Assembly: GCA_013696395.1 (NCBI GenBank)
Contig: JACCYQ010000023.1
Span: 1-64,000, forward strand
DNA length: 64,000 bases
Direction of reading: 5' to 3'
Source of the DNA: Chitinophagaceae bacterium
GTDB taxonomy: Bacteria > Bacteroidota > Bacteroidia > Chitinophagales > Chitinophagaceae
The notes under the pieces are model-generated. The model was not told the origin of the DNA, searched no databases, and worked only from the letters and a program-made list of their open reading frames with translations. Shown piece by piece: positions 1 through 8,909 of this stretch (its first letter is position 1; every line of letters begins with the position of its first letter). The translations under genes and the position numbers were made by a program.

Positions 1-1328
1 TCAACACTCAGTTCTTTTAATTTCTCTTCGTCATTTTCTCTCTTGATAGCTTCCCGTTCAATTTCCAATTGCCTGATCCTTCTTTCCAGTTCATCCAGTT
101 CTTCCGGCATTGAATTCATTTCAAGACGGAGTTTTGCTGCACTTTCATCAATCAGGTCGATAGCTTTATCGGGGAGAAAACGATCGGTAATATATCTCTC
201 CGATAATTGTACGGCGGCAATAATCGCTTCGTCTTTTATGCGTACATGATGGTGTGTTTCGTAACGATCTTTTAATCCACGCAAAATTGAAATAGCATCC
301 TCTTCACTGGGTTCATTGATCATTACTTTTTGAAAACGGCGTTCGAGTGCTTTATCTTTTTCAAAAAATTTCTGGTATTCATTTAAAGTTGTGGCACCAA
401 TGGCTCTCAATTCGCCACGTGCAAGTGCAGGTTTTAAAATATTAGCGGCATCCATTGCACCATCTCCACCACCTGCACCAACCAATGTATGAATTTCATC
501 GATAAACAAAATAATCTCTCCGTCACTGGCGGCTACTTCTTTAATTACTCCTTTTAACCTTTCTTCAAACTCACCTTTGTATTTAGCACCGGCGATCAAC
601 TGGCCCATATCCAATGCATAAATAATTTTTGATTTCAGGTTCTCGGGTACATCACTGTTTACAATCCGGTGCGCCAATCCTTCTGCAATGGCTGTTTTAC
701 CCACACCGGGTTCTCCCACTAAAATCGGGTTGTTCTTACTCCGGCGACTAAGAATATGTAATGTTCGCCTGATTTCTTCATCGCGACCAATAACCGGATC
801 CAGTTTACCCTGGCGAGCCATTTCGTTCAGGTTTTTTGCATATTTATTCAGCGTATTATATTCCTGCGATTGCGTTTGTGAAGTAATGGTCTCTCCTTTT
901 CGCAGATCTTTAATGGCCGTAACCAATCCTTTTTCATTGAGACCTGCATCTTTCAAAAGTTTTGCTGCGGCATCATTACCCTGTACAATCGCCAGCAGCA
1001 TATGTTCAGGAGTAACAAATTCATCACCAAAAGATTTTAAAACTGCACCAGCCCGTAACACCGCGCTGTTTGCATCCCGGCTGATCTGCTGTGCAGGCTC
1101 ACCTGATGATTTAGGCAATTTGCTGATCAGCTCTTCCAGTTTGGATTGAACCAGGTTTATAGTAACATTATTTTTCTTCAACAAATATTCAACCGGCGAA
1201 TCCTGTTGCTCTAATAAAGCTTTCAGAATATGTTCCGTTTCAATATTAGGATTCTGCGCATTAAAAGCCGTTTGCTGTGCCTGTTGAAAAGCTTCAGCAG
1301 CTTTTATGGTGAAATTACCCAGGTTCAT
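1..1328 (-). CDS. clpB: ATP-dependent chaperone ClpB, N-terminal part (cut by window edge)
   Basis: The first 442 codons of the Hsp100 disaggregase ClpB, which solubilises aggregated proteins together with DnaK in the cytoplasm. Visible in order are the Clp N domain (about residues 1-150), the first AAA+ domain with Walker A GEPGVGKT near residue 204 and Walker B ILFIDEIH near 272, and the beginning of the coiled-coil middle domain ([16 protein letters not shown], after about 410). These positions agree with other ClpB proteins, and the middle domain separates it from ClpA and ClpC. The second AAA+ domain lies outside the window. The ATG gives [17 protein letters not shown], a typical ClpB start. 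It is divergent from the hydrolase gene on the other side of a 333-base gap. Confidence 0.97.
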   Translation of the reverse strand, partial: MNLGNFTIKAAEAFQQAQQTAFNAQNPNIETEHILKALLEQQDSPVEYLLKKNNVTINLVQSKLEELISKLPKSSGEPAQQISRDANSAVLRAGAVLKSFGDEFVTPEHMLLAIVQGNDAAAKLLKDAGLNEKGLVTAIKDLRKGETITSQTQSQEYNTLNKYAKNLNEMARQGKLDPVIGRDEEIRRTLHILSRRSKNNPILVGEPGVGKTAIAEGLAHRIVNSDVPENLKSKIIYALDMGQLIAGAKYKGEFEERLKGVIKEVAASDGEIILFIDEIHTLVGAGGGDGAMDAANILKPALARGELRAIGATTLNEYQKFFEKDKALERRFQKVMINEPSEEDAISILRGLKDRYETHHHVRIKDEAIIAAVQLSERYITDRFLPDKAIDLIDESAAKLRLEMNSMPEELDELERRIRQLEIEREAIKRENDEEKLKELSV

Positions 1329-1452
1329 AGTATAATTAGTTATATTAATTTGAAAATTTGAAAATTACTTTTATTAAAAACACTTTATTTTTCAAGGTTT
1401 TGATTAGACCTTTTTATTTTATTTTTTATGTTACCAGCTTTGGTTAAACATC

Positions 1453-1573
1453 AACTTTACTTGCGTCGCACTCTTGTACAATAGTAATTCTATTCAGCGC
1501 AATCATTCTTTTTCAATAATGATCACTGACGAGTAAAGAACAAAACGTTAAAGAGTGCGACGCAACATAAGTT
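1453..1573. repeat. 121-bp element with 23-bp imperfect terminal inverted repeats
   Basis: The outer arms 1453-1475 and 1551-1573 are inverted repeats. Fifteen bases are perfect (TTGCGTCGCACTCTT at 1461-1475 against AAGAGTGCGACGCAA at 1551-1565), then three mismatches, then five more pairs (AACTT/AAGTT). A smaller inverted repeat (ATCATT/AATGAT, 1502-1523) lies inside. No transposase is adjacent. It fills most of the gap between clpB and the divergent hydrolase. It could be a MITE- or REP-like dispersed element, or a large regulatory hairpin; the sequence alone does not decide. Confidence 0.7.
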
Positions 1574-1661
1574 CCATAGAAATACTGCTGCCCGCTACAT
1601 AAAATCAAATAACTTTAAACCTGTTCTGCAAATCACAATCCAACACAAAATTCCCGTAACA

Positions 1662-2738
1662 ATGTCATATAAAGTTAGTTCAAACTGCCTGAAAAGCAGT
1701 CTTGCAGCGGTCTTCCTGCTATTATTACAGCCTGCTATATCACAACAGAATTTTGGAGAATTAGAAAAAGCAATACTTGAAAAACAAAATTTACTGGGCA
1801 AGGATATGGTTATCATGTTGTGGAAAAAAGACGACACCCTGGTGTATAAAAAAGAGTTGGGAACATTTAACAGCAAAACAGTTGCCCCCATTGCAAGCGC
1901 CAGCAAATGGCTGACGGCCGTACTTGTCATGCAATTAGTTGATGAAGGAAAATTATCCCTGGATGATAACATCAGCCGGTATCTGCCCGAGTTTGAAAAA
2001 TATGGGAAAAATTACATCACTTTGAGACATTGTCTTTCTCATTTAACAGGTATTGATGATGAGGGCAGGCTGATTAAAAAATTAATTCAACGAAAAAAAT
2101 TTGCTTCTCTTGAAGAAGAAGTTAATTCTTTTGCTGCCAGGGATATCAGGACCAATCCCGGAACCGATTTCTGGTATGGAAATGTTGGATTAAATATTGC
2201 CGCCCGGGTTGTGGAAGTCGTGAGCAAGAAAAAATTTGATCTGCTGATCAGGCAAAAATTATTTGTTCCGTTAACCATGCGCAAAACAACTTTCAGCACA
2301 TTGGATGGAAGCGCTGTAAATCCATCAGGAGGCGCACGATCTACCGCCGATGATTACCTGAAATTCCAGGTTATGTTATTGAACAAAGGAAGTTATGCAG
2401 GCAAACAAATATTGAGTCAGGAATCAGTGAATGAATTAATGAAAACGCAGACTTCACCGGATCAAATAAAATATGCACCAAAATCGGCTGCCGGATTTAA
2501 TTATGCTTTGGGAAGTTGGAGCCTCCTCCCGGCCTCCTCCAAAGGAGGAGGAGAAGCCACCGCACAAGCCACAGTGCTGGCAAGTCCTGGCCTCTTTGGA
2601 ACATGGCCCATGATAGATTTTTGCAGGGGCTATGCTTATCTTGTTTTTGTAAAAAATATGTTGGGAGAAGAAAGCGCGGAAACGCATTTGGAAATAAAGG
2701 AGGTTGTTGATAGGCAATTTCAATCTACTTGTAAATAA
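1662..2738 (+). CDS. Serine hydrolase of the class C beta-lactamase / penicillin-binding fold
   Basis: 358 residues with an N-terminal signal peptide (hydrophobic to about AISQQ, residue 28), so it is exported. The active-site SxxK motif is SASK (IASASKWLTAVLVMQLVDEG) and the Tyr motif is YGN (FWYGNVGLNIA), as in the beta-lactamase/CubicO-like family; the substrate could be an ester, a D-amino-acid peptide or a beta-lactam. The expected HxG/KTG motif is not clear near the C-terminus. Exactly there the protein carries SLLPASSKGGGEATAQAT, encoded by a CCTCC/GGAGG hairpin (2533-2551) that looks like an in-frame insertion. The 3' end from 2533 is duplicated directly downstream. Whether the altered C-terminus keeps activity is unknown. 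Confidence 0.85.
   Translation: MSYKVSSNCLKSSLAAVFLLLLQPAISQQNFGELEKAILEKQNLLGKDMVIMLWKKDDTLVYKKELGTFNSKTVAPIASASKWLTAVLVMQLVDEGKLSLDDNISRYLPEFEKYGKNYITLRHCLSHLTGIDDEGRLIKKLIQRKKFASLEEEVNSFAARDIRTNPGTDFWYGNVGLNIAARVVEVVSKKKFDLLIRQKLFVPLTMRKTTFSTLDGSAVNPSGGARSTADDYLKFQVMLLNKGSYAGKQILSQESVNELMKTQTSPDQIKYAPKSAAGFNYALGSWSLLPASSKGGGEATAQATVLASPGLFGTWPMIDFCRGYAYLVFVKNMLGEESAETHLEIKEVVDRQFQSTCK
2533..2551. repeat. CCTCCTCC-AAA-GGAGGAGG hairpin inside a coding region
   Basis: An 8-bp perfect stem with a 3-base loop, preceded by a further CCTCCTCCC. It is translated in frame as roughly LLPASSKGGGE within the serine hydrolase. Its purine/pyrimidine asymmetry is unlike the surrounding codons. It resembles the short (C/T)-rich palindromes scattered in Bacteroidota genomes; that family link is my inference. 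Confidence 0.7.
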
Positions 2739-2750
2739 TGACTCTCCCAT

Positions 2751-2956
2751 TCTCTTCCAAAGGAGGAGGAGAAGGCACCGCACAAGCCACAGTGCTGGCA
2801 AGTCCTGGCCTCTTTGGAACATGGCCCATGATAGATTTTTGCAGGGGCTATGCCTATCTTGTTTTTGTAAAAAATATGTTGGGAGAAGAAAGAGCGGACA
2901 CGCATTTGGAAATAAAAAAGATTGTTGATAGGCAATTTCAATCTAATTGTAAATAA
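2751..2956 (+). pseudogene. Orphan 3' fragment of the serine hydrolase (second tandem copy)
   Basis: This stretch encodes the last ~66 residues of the upstream hydrolase again (from SSKGGGEGTAQATVLASPG to FQSNCK) and ends with TAA. It has no active-site motifs and no signal peptide. An ATG at 2738 overlapping the upstream stop could open the frame, but a functional product is unlikely. The frame has no internal stop, which suggests a recent duplication. Confidence 0.75.
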
Positions 2957-3006
2957 TGACTCTCCCATGCCTGTTATCAAGTGCGTTTTTTTAATGACAC
3001 TTACTT

Positions 3007-3217
3007 ATTCAACCCTTTCAGGGTTGCCCCTATCCGGTTGGTTATTTCACCGGGTTGCACCTGGAGTTATTCAAATTCAATCCCTTCGGAATTGATCATA
3101 AAGATTGACCAACCATAGCTTAAAAAATACTTTGATTGATCCATGAGTTCAATTGATCTATTAGTAATTGAATCCCGAAGGGATTAAATATGAATAGTTC
3201 CGCATGATATGCGGAGA
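3007..3217. repeat. Composite intergenic repeat with paired AATCCC(g/t)...GGGATT arms
   Basis: Several short palindromes are strung together: caaccctttcagggttg (3010-3026), caccgggttgcacctgg, and aatcccttcggaatt (around 3078-3092). The stretch ttattcaaattcaatcccttcgg (3067-3089) then returns inverted as tgaatcccgaagggattaaatatgaatag (3168-3198). Such CCCTTCGGG / CCGGGTTGCACCCGG strings are typical of dispersed intergenic elements in Sphingobacteriia-type genomes (from memory, not searched). It contains no gene and occupies most of the 350-base gap before the DUF3857 genes. Confidence 0.6.
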
Positions 3218-3248
3218 AAATAATAAATCAACACATACCAGTAAAACA

Positions 3249-3279
3249 AAACTACCGGTGAATGGCCGGTAGTTTTTGT
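3249..3279 (-). terminator. Rho-independent terminator after the DUF3857 operon
   Basis: ACTACCGG (3251-3258) pairs with CCGGTAGT (3265-3272) around a short loop. An A-rich stretch on one side and TTTTTG on the other make it usable in both directions. It lies 28 bases beyond the minus-strand stop at 3307. Confidence 0.75.
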
Positions 3280-3306
3280 TATATTATACAATTTATTTAA
3301 AAAGTA

Positions 3307-5235
3307 TCAGAAAGCTTTTTTGGGTGCTTCATCTTTTACCAATACTACGCGGCTGCGATCGGCTTTATAAATTTCGCTGTAAAATGCTGCCAGGTCGTTA
3401 TAATCTTTTGCCGGGTAACGCCCGCTGTTTTGCTCAATGCTGCGATAGTAGAATAATTTATTATCCCTGAATTGAACAGAGGATGAATAGTTTCCAAACT
3501 TGCTTTGAATAGCAATATCCTTAGGCATAGCTTCAATAGTATAACCTGCAGGTAATTCAATTTCAACTGAATCCATGTCCTTGTATTCATAGCCTAATTG
3601 AATATCGAATTTACGGGTTGAATCAACGTTTAATTTACGCCCGGATCGGGTCATTACATTTGGTAAAATGAATAATCGCTTACCCGTTATCGTTGCATAA
3701 TTGCTCACAATAATATCCAGTGACTCATTAATGGATGGCAACGAGCTTTTCAGTTCCTTATAATCGAAATGATTAACCTCATAAGTTGCAAAATTTAGTT
3801 GCTTAACCAAAATCTCTTTTACCTTTTCTTTTGAGAGAGCATTGATCATGCCATGCATATCATCCTGCTGCATACCCGTATAACAGGTATGGATATTTGT
3901 AGAAAGTGTTCCGTTATCTCCTAATACAGCTTTGATATGTCGCACCTGCAAATTCTGGTTTATCCCATATTTTGGGGTGCGCACCAATTTGCCGCCATTT
4001 TCGTCGATCATTAATGCCGGGCGATCGGAAGTAAAATCCCCTAAATAACCTGCGGGCATGGTCTGACTGGTACATTCCAACCAGATGGTATCCTTTTGAA
4101 CTGGTACACTTAAAATAACATGATTAAATTGTTGGGAAGGAAAATCTTCCGTAATATAATTAGCATTCTTACCTGCTCTTATCAAACTGTAGTATGATGG
4201 GATCCCCACTTCTTTTAAAATACTGTACATGTAGTTGGTGAGTGCTTTACAATCTCCATAGCCCTTAGCAGCAACATCCTTTGCAGGAAAAGGCTGCCAT
4301 CCACCAATACCTAATTGAATACTGATGTAACGGGTATTGCTTTGCATATATTCATATAAACGGGCAACTTTTTCAGCCGGGTTTTTAATACCATCTGCAA
4401 TGGAATGAACTTTTCTCTTGACATCATCCGGCAATTCATCTCTTCCCATCCCAAGGGAATGAACAAATTTTCCAAAATCCTTCCACTCTTTCATATTGCC
4501 TTTGTATTCTTCCATCTGGAAATCGGTAGGTCCAAAAACAACATATGTTGTCATCTCATGCCATAAAGGAGAAAATGATTCCCTGGTAATAGCCGGCATA
4601 TTTTTCGCTGACCAGGTCATTATTTTTTTATTTTTTTCATTAGTGATTATAGGTGAAGCTGCATAATTAAATGCCTTGTATCTCACTTTGTAATCAGGTG
4701 ATGATATAATACTCATGGAACTTTTTTCTACGGACAGGGCTTCATTACCCTGGGGTGACCAACTCGGAAAAAATAATGTGCTTTTGCTTTTTGTCACGAT
4801 ATCATACTCAATGGTATATGGATAACTTTTATGGTAAAAATTATGTCGTTTATACCTGTTATCATCCATCAACGTTCCACCTGATACACCACTTAAATCC
4901 TGCAGATCTTTGTTCTTTATTTTTTTCAGCAATTTTCCATCATCATCATATAAAAAACCATCCACAGAAATTATTTCCCTGTATGTATTATAATATTCTG
5001 AAAACTCCGCCCAATGATCACCCTTCTCATTCAGAATGGTTATTACATAATGATTTTTTAAAGTAGTTTCCCGGGTGCCTGAAATTTCAAACCGCATTTC
5101 TTCGAAACGGAGTACTGCATTCGCATTTTTAATTAAAGCGGGAGCAATGTTTGCAACGGAATATCCTCCCCCATTTGCAAACAACATGACGGTGACTGAC
5201 AAAGTCAACCCCATTAACATCAAATATTTTCTCAT
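3307..5235 (-). CDS. DUF3857 / transglutaminase-like domain exported protein
   Basis: 642 residues with a signal peptide (cleavage near residue 21), so probably periplasmic. The N-terminal half (about 40-230) is the DUF3857 beta domain. A transglutaminase-like core follows with GYGDCKALTNYMYSIL (Cys329) and FNHVIL (His372); the third catalytic position is Glu387 in IWLECTSQ rather than the usual Asp. The C-terminal part (about 500-610) matches the DUF3858-type beta domain. The natural substrate of this family is unknown; cross-linking or amidase/protease-like chemistry is inferred from the fold. The start ATG overlaps the upstream paralogue's stop (ATGA), so the two are translationally coupled. 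Confidence 0.85.
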   Translation of the reverse strand: MRKYLMLMGLTLSVTVMLFANGGGYSVANIAPALIKNANAVLRFEEMRFEISGTRETTLKNHYVITILNEKGDHWAEFSEYYNTYREIISVDGFLYDDDGKLLKKIKNKDLQDLSGVSGGTLMDDNRYKRHNFYHKSYPYTIEYDIVTKSKSTLFFPSWSPQGNEALSVEKSSMSIISSPDYKVRYKAFNYAASPIITNEKNKKIMTWSAKNMPAITRESFSPLWHEMTTYVVFGPTDFQMEEYKGNMKEWKDFGKFVHSLGMGRDELPDDVKRKVHSIADGIKNPAEKVARLYEYMQSNTRYISIQLGIGGWQPFPAKDVAAKGYGDCKALTNYMYSILKEVGIPSYYSLIRAGKNANYITEDFPSQQFNHVILSVPVQKDTIWLECTSQTMPAGYLGDFTSDRPALMIDENGGKLVRTPKYGINQNLQVRHIKAVLGDNGTLSTNIHTCYTGMQQDDMHGMINALSKEKVKEILVKQLNFATYEVNHFDYKELKSSLPSINESLDIIVSNYATITGKRLFILPNVMTRSGRKLNVDSTRKFDIQLGYEYKDMDSVEIELPAGYTIEAMPKDIAIQSKFGNYSSSVQFRDNKLFYYRSIEQNSGRYPAKDYNDLAAFYSEIYKADRSRVVLVKDEAPKKAF

Positions 5236-7247
5236 GGGTTAGCTTTTCTTTTGAATACAATTTGTTCACTGTGTTTTTTTACAACGAGGTTAAAAAATTC
5301 CCTGAGTGTGTCATATTCTTCCGGGTGGAAAAATGCCCTGCTGAGCCGGATGCGTGAACGCAGGGAAATTGCCCCTTTAGAATTAGATAAACGATATTCA
5401 AATGATCCGTCATCATCCTCATTCAGTTTTACCATTATTTGTTTGGGTAGTTCATCCACTTCATACCCATTCGGTATATCAATTCTTAATATATAAGTCT
5501 CATCGATGGTATAAGGCATTTCCACCGGATAAAAACGGTCGGCCGATTTAAATGGATTTTCTTTCCACGCCTCACTGAACATCGGGTTAAAATAAAGTAT
5601 GTCTTCATTATCCGTAGTAAATTGAAAATCATAATTAATGCCCAGTGGATGATCATATTGGTCCAGGGAATCTATTTTAGAATCAAGAATTTCGATTTCC
5701 GCATTGAATTCTTTTTTGATATCGCTGAATAATTTATCCTTCCCATTTTCTTTAATGTTGTTTCGCATGTTGAAAGATTCGTAAAAACCTGGAACCTGCT
5801 GCATTTTACCGATTAACTTTCCTTTATCATTATTCACTATAAAAACCGATGTCATCTTTCCCTCTATAAGTGAGTCTGCTTTAAAGTCAAGTGGTGAGGC
5901 AGCTACATTAATCACACGTGCATGCCCGTTATATGATTCATAGCCAAGTTTCCCAAATCCAAGGCGGGGTTGGCTGGCGTCCAGGAAATAATGTTTGCCT
6001 CCCAGGTCCAGTCTTGATATCACGTAATTAAATTTATCCATCAAAGGATATAACTCATATGCATAACCGTGAGATCGGGTACTCAATAAAACAGGGTCAA
6101 CCGTAAATCCGGCCCTGATTAATATGGCTGTCAACAGCAGGTTTAATTCGGCTTCATTCCCACTCTTATCTTTCAGGATGTTCTTTAATGTTTTCTCAAG
6201 ATATAAACGACCATAGTTTGTGCAGGTCATATTATCGCGTACAAAAGCATATATTTTTTTCGCTTTATCCAAATCGTTCGTGGCCCCTTTTGTTGCTTCC
6301 TTAACCACATCGCCTAACCATCCGTTATCTTTACTAAGGTTAGCTCCAAAATTTTCACTTTTCAACAATTCTCCGCTGGCCTGCTCCCAGGATCCCATTA
6401 TTTTCTTAGGCGTTAAAGGATACCGGTAATCGGACAATTGAAATTCAATTTTAGCTATATGATTATTCAATGTTGAAGTAAAACTTTCTTCTTTTAGCGC
6501 AGATACATCCTTCATCACCCAACGGAAATCGGTAACATTCGCATTTAATGAATAGTGTTCTGTACGCGTAGTGCCAGAGTTATCCATGATGGAGAATGTT
6601 TGCAGTTTATTTTTATTGTCTTTTATGTGATAAGGATGATATCCCTGCGAAAGAAAAATATAACCCATAAATTCCGGCATACGAACCACATATTCACTCC
6701 ATAATCTTGGATACTCTCCCTGGAACTCCCAGGGTTGAAGGTTAAATAAAAAATCAGATTTTACGGTGTATTCAAATTCAATAATGGAACCTTCTTTGAT
6801 ATTGGGTAAGGTAAATTTCTTTACAACCAGTTTTTTACTTCTTTTGTCCGTAAAAACTGCTTTCTTATCCAGTTTAGTCTCTGCTACCTTATTATTTTCA
6901 AGGTTATAAGTAACTGCTTTTAAACCCTGCAACTCTTCCTCCAAACCATCATTTGCAAACAGGAGTACCTGAATATCGGCAGCATCATACCCATTTTTAT
7001 TTAAAATATGAATCCGTTTAAAATGTTTAAACTCCAGCGAGAACCACCCTTTTGAATTACCAACAATTTCGGTAGATCCTTTGTCTGCAATGATCACAGC
7101 AGCAGCACCGCTGTCAATGGAATAAATAGTTGTTTTGAAATCATCCGGTGATATTTTTCCGAACTTTACGGCCGAACTTTCCTGAGAAAAAATGGGAAGA
7201 ATAAAAAATAATGAAACCAGGAGACTGGCAAACAGCTTGACCTTCAT
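5232..7247 (-). CDS. DUF3857 protein with a degenerate transglutaminase-like centre
   Basis: 671 residues with a signal peptide (LFASLLVSLFFILPIFSQ), a DUF3857 beta domain (about 60-270) and a transglutaminase-like core (about 320-430). Where active relatives have G-D-C-K, this protein has S-G-N-E (around residues 362-365, inside DKSGNEAELNLLLTAIL). The His of FNHVI is replaced by Tyr (FNYVI, about 408). Asp423 (HYFLDAS) is kept. Two of three catalytic residues are therefore missing, so this looks like a pseudoenzyme, perhaps a binding or scaffold partner of the downstream active-type paralogue with which it shares a 4-base overlap. It is divergent from queG. Confidence 0.83.
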   Translation of the reverse strand: MKVKLFASLLVSLFFILPIFSQESSAVKFGKISPDDFKTTIYSIDSGAAAVIIADKGSTEIVGNSKGWFSLEFKHFKRIHILNKNGYDAADIQVLLFANDGLEEELQGLKAVTYNLENNKVAETKLDKKAVFTDKRSKKLVVKKFTLPNIKEGSIIEFEYTVKSDFLFNLQPWEFQGEYPRLWSEYVVRMPEFMGYIFLSQGYHPYHIKDNKNKLQTFSIMDNSGTTRTEHYSLNANVTDFRWVMKDVSALKEESFTSTLNNHIAKIEFQLSDYRYPLTPKKIMGSWEQASGELLKSENFGANLSKDNGWLGDVVKEATKGATNDLDKAKKIYAFVRDNMTCTNYGRLYLEKTLKNILKDKSGNEAELNLLLTAILIRAGFTVDPVLLSTRSHGYAYELYPLMDKFNYVISRLDLGGKHYFLDASQPRLGFGKLGYESYNGHARVINVAASPLDFKADSLIEGKMTSVFIVNNDKGKLIGKMQQVPGFYESFNMRNNIKENGKDKLFSDIKKEFNAEIEILDSKIDSLDQYDHPLGINYDFQFTTDNEDILYFNPMFSEAWKENPFKSADRFYPVEMPYTIDETYILRIDIPNGYEVDELPKQIMVKLNEDDDGSFEYRLSNSKGAISLRSRIRLSRAFFHPEEYDTLREFFNLVVKKHSEQIVFKRKANP

Positions 7248-7346
7248 AAGTGTTAGGTTTTGGTTTAAATGAATTCAGATCAATAGTACAAAAATTGTAT
7301 TACAATTGTAAATCACCGCATTATGCATTTTCACAACTAAGTAATT

Positions 7347-8273
7347 ATGCTTACTTCAAACCACTCATCTTTTATAAAACAACAGGCTAATCTGTTAGGT
7401 TTTGATTATTGTGGCATTGCAAAAGCACAGATGTTAGATGATGATGCCAAAAGATTAGAAAACTGGCTGAATACTAACATGCATGGACAGATGAAATACA
7501 TGGAGAACTATTTCGACATGCGTGTTGATCCGGGGAAATTAGTACCCGGTGCAAAATCAGTGATCACTTTATTAAAAAATTATTTCCCATCACAGCAACA
7601 ACAACCAGGAACGCCAAAAATTTCAAAATATGCATTTGGGAAAGATTATCATGAAGTAATCAGAACAAAATTGAAAACGCTCCTTCATATGATGCAGGAT
7701 GAAATTGGAGAAATACATGGAAGAGGTTTTGTGGATTCTGCCCCTGTATTGGAAAGATCCTGGGCGCAGCGAAGCGGACTGGGCTGGATTGGTAAAAATG
7801 GGAATATGCTTACCAAAGAATCGGGTTCATTCTTTTTTATTGCAACCCTGATAACGGATATTGAACTTGAATATGACGATCCCTTTGCAAAAGATTTTTG
7901 CGGCAATTGCACCAGGTGCATTGATGCCTGCCCTACCGATGCCATTTTACCCGGAAGAGTTGTGGATGGGAGTAAATGCATTTCTTATTTTACAATCGAG
8001 TTAAAAGATTCGTTGATACCTGAAGAGATGAAAGGGAAGTATACTGATTGGGCTTTTGGGTGTGATATATGCCAGGATGTATGCCCCTGGAACCGGTTTA
8101 GTAAACCTACGGGTGAACTTGAATTCACTCCTATTCCGGAAGTGTTGAATCTTACCACCAAAGAGTGGGAATTAATGACGGAAGAAACTTTTAAAAGAGT
8201 TTTTAAACATTCACCCATCAACCGTACAAAATTGAAAGGCATGCAGCGTAATATCAAATTCATTCAAAACTGA
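7347..8273 (+). CDS. queG: Epoxyqueuosine reductase QueG
   Basis: 308 residues, cytoplasmic. QueG reduces epoxyqueuosine to queuosine in tRNA, the last step of Q biosynthesis, using a cobalamin cofactor and two [4Fe-4S] clusters. Two clusters of cysteines typical of the family are visible: [17 protein letters not shown] near residue 184 and [13 protein letters not shown] near residue 238. The catalytic/cobalamin region contains [18 protein letters not shown]. The length is slightly shorter than the E. coli enzyme (379) but normal for Bacteroidota. The gene stands alone, divergent from the DUF3857 pair, and ends just before a bidirectional terminator. Confidence 0.95.
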   Translation: MLTSNHSSFIKQQANLLGFDYCGIAKAQMLDDDAKRLENWLNTNMHGQMKYMENYFDMRVDPGKLVPGAKSVITLLKNYFPSQQQQPGTPKISKYAFGKDYHEVIRTKLKTLLHMMQDEIGEIHGRGFVDSAPVLERSWAQRSGLGWIGKNGNMLTKESGSFFFIATLITDIELEYDDPFAKDFCGNCTRCIDACPTDAILPGRVVDGSKCISYFTIELKDSLIPEEMKGKYTDWAFGCDICQDVCPWNRFSKPTGELEFTPIPEVLNLTTKEWELMTEETFKRVFKHSPINRTKLKGMQRNIKFIQN

Positions 8274-8290
8274 TCTGCGTTTTAAATAAA

Positions 8291-8322
8291 AAAAGGTTGC
8301 TTTATGCAGCAACCCTTTTTTT
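8291..8322. terminator. Bidirectional terminator between queG and the SusD remnant
   Basis: GGTTGCT (8295-8301) pairs with AGCAACC (8308-8314); an A-run lies before and a T-run after. It sits between two convergent reading frames. Confidence 0.85.
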
Positions 8323-8342
8323 ATGGTACAATAAAAATCAAT

Positions 8343-8789
8343 TTAAAAACCAGGATCATCAGGTGTGTTAGGATTATTATCTCTTTCACCAAATGGGTAT
8401 GGTAAAAGATTGCGTGTTCTTTCAGCATTTGGTCTGCCAAACCTTCGCATGTCTTCTAACTTTAACCCTGACATGTATAATTCGATACTCCGCTGGCGAT
8501 AAATTTCTTCCAGGATTTGTGCTTGCGTCAAAGCGGCAACCGGTGGCAATCCTGCACCTACACCAAATGGATCACTAGCGGGCTGCTTGGTAACAACTTT
8601 ATTTAATTCAATCAATGCATTGGCAAGATCAGGTGGATTCATTCTTGCATAAGCTTCTGCTTTAATCAACATAATTTCACCAGGCAAATAAATAGGGAAA
8701 CCGGTTGTGGTGGAACCAGCAAATCCTTGCATTACAAAAGGAGCAGCAGTTGATCCACTGGGAGCCATATAAAACGGAATTCTTTGATC
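8343..8789 (-). pseudogene. SusD/RagB family C-terminal fragment
   Basis: About 148 codons match only the C-terminal third of SusD-type lipoproteins. The motifs IYLPGEIMLIKAEAYARM, YRQRSIELYMSGLKLEDMRR and FGRPNAERTRN line up with IYLPGEMLLIQAEAYARK and YKNRAIELYLSGLKLEDSRR of the intact SusD at 14232-15509. Homology continues upstream of the ATG at 8768 as DQRIPFY (like DKRIVFH in the intact copy), then a stop appears in frame. No signal peptide, no N-terminal helices and no SusC partner are present. It is a decayed paralogue, probably left by duplication and deletion; a functional short protein is unlikely. Confidence 0.85.
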
Positions 8790-8909
8790 ACAAAAAAATG
8801 CATAAATTATGTGCTAACTGGCAATTATCCGCAATTAGTACCCGGTAAATATTGGCATAACAGGCATTATGGAATAATTTCATGTCAAACAGACTAAAAA
8901 CTATCACGC

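Larger units (their letters stand above)
2533..2968 (+). repeat. 218-bp tandem direct duplication
   Basis: Copy 1 (2533-2750) and copy 2 (2751-2968) align with a constant offset of 218 bases. Both run from the GGAGG hairpin through the last codons of the serine hydrolase to the string aataatgactctcccat. By eye there are about ten substitutions. The unit is not a multiple of three, but each copy ends with the same TAA. The hairpin at the left edge may have promoted slippage or unequal exchange. Confidence 0.9.

Noticed and set aside
2738..2956. Second copy of the hydrolase 3' end as a separate small gene
   Set aside because: Without the active-site region and signal peptide it is best read as a duplication remnant.
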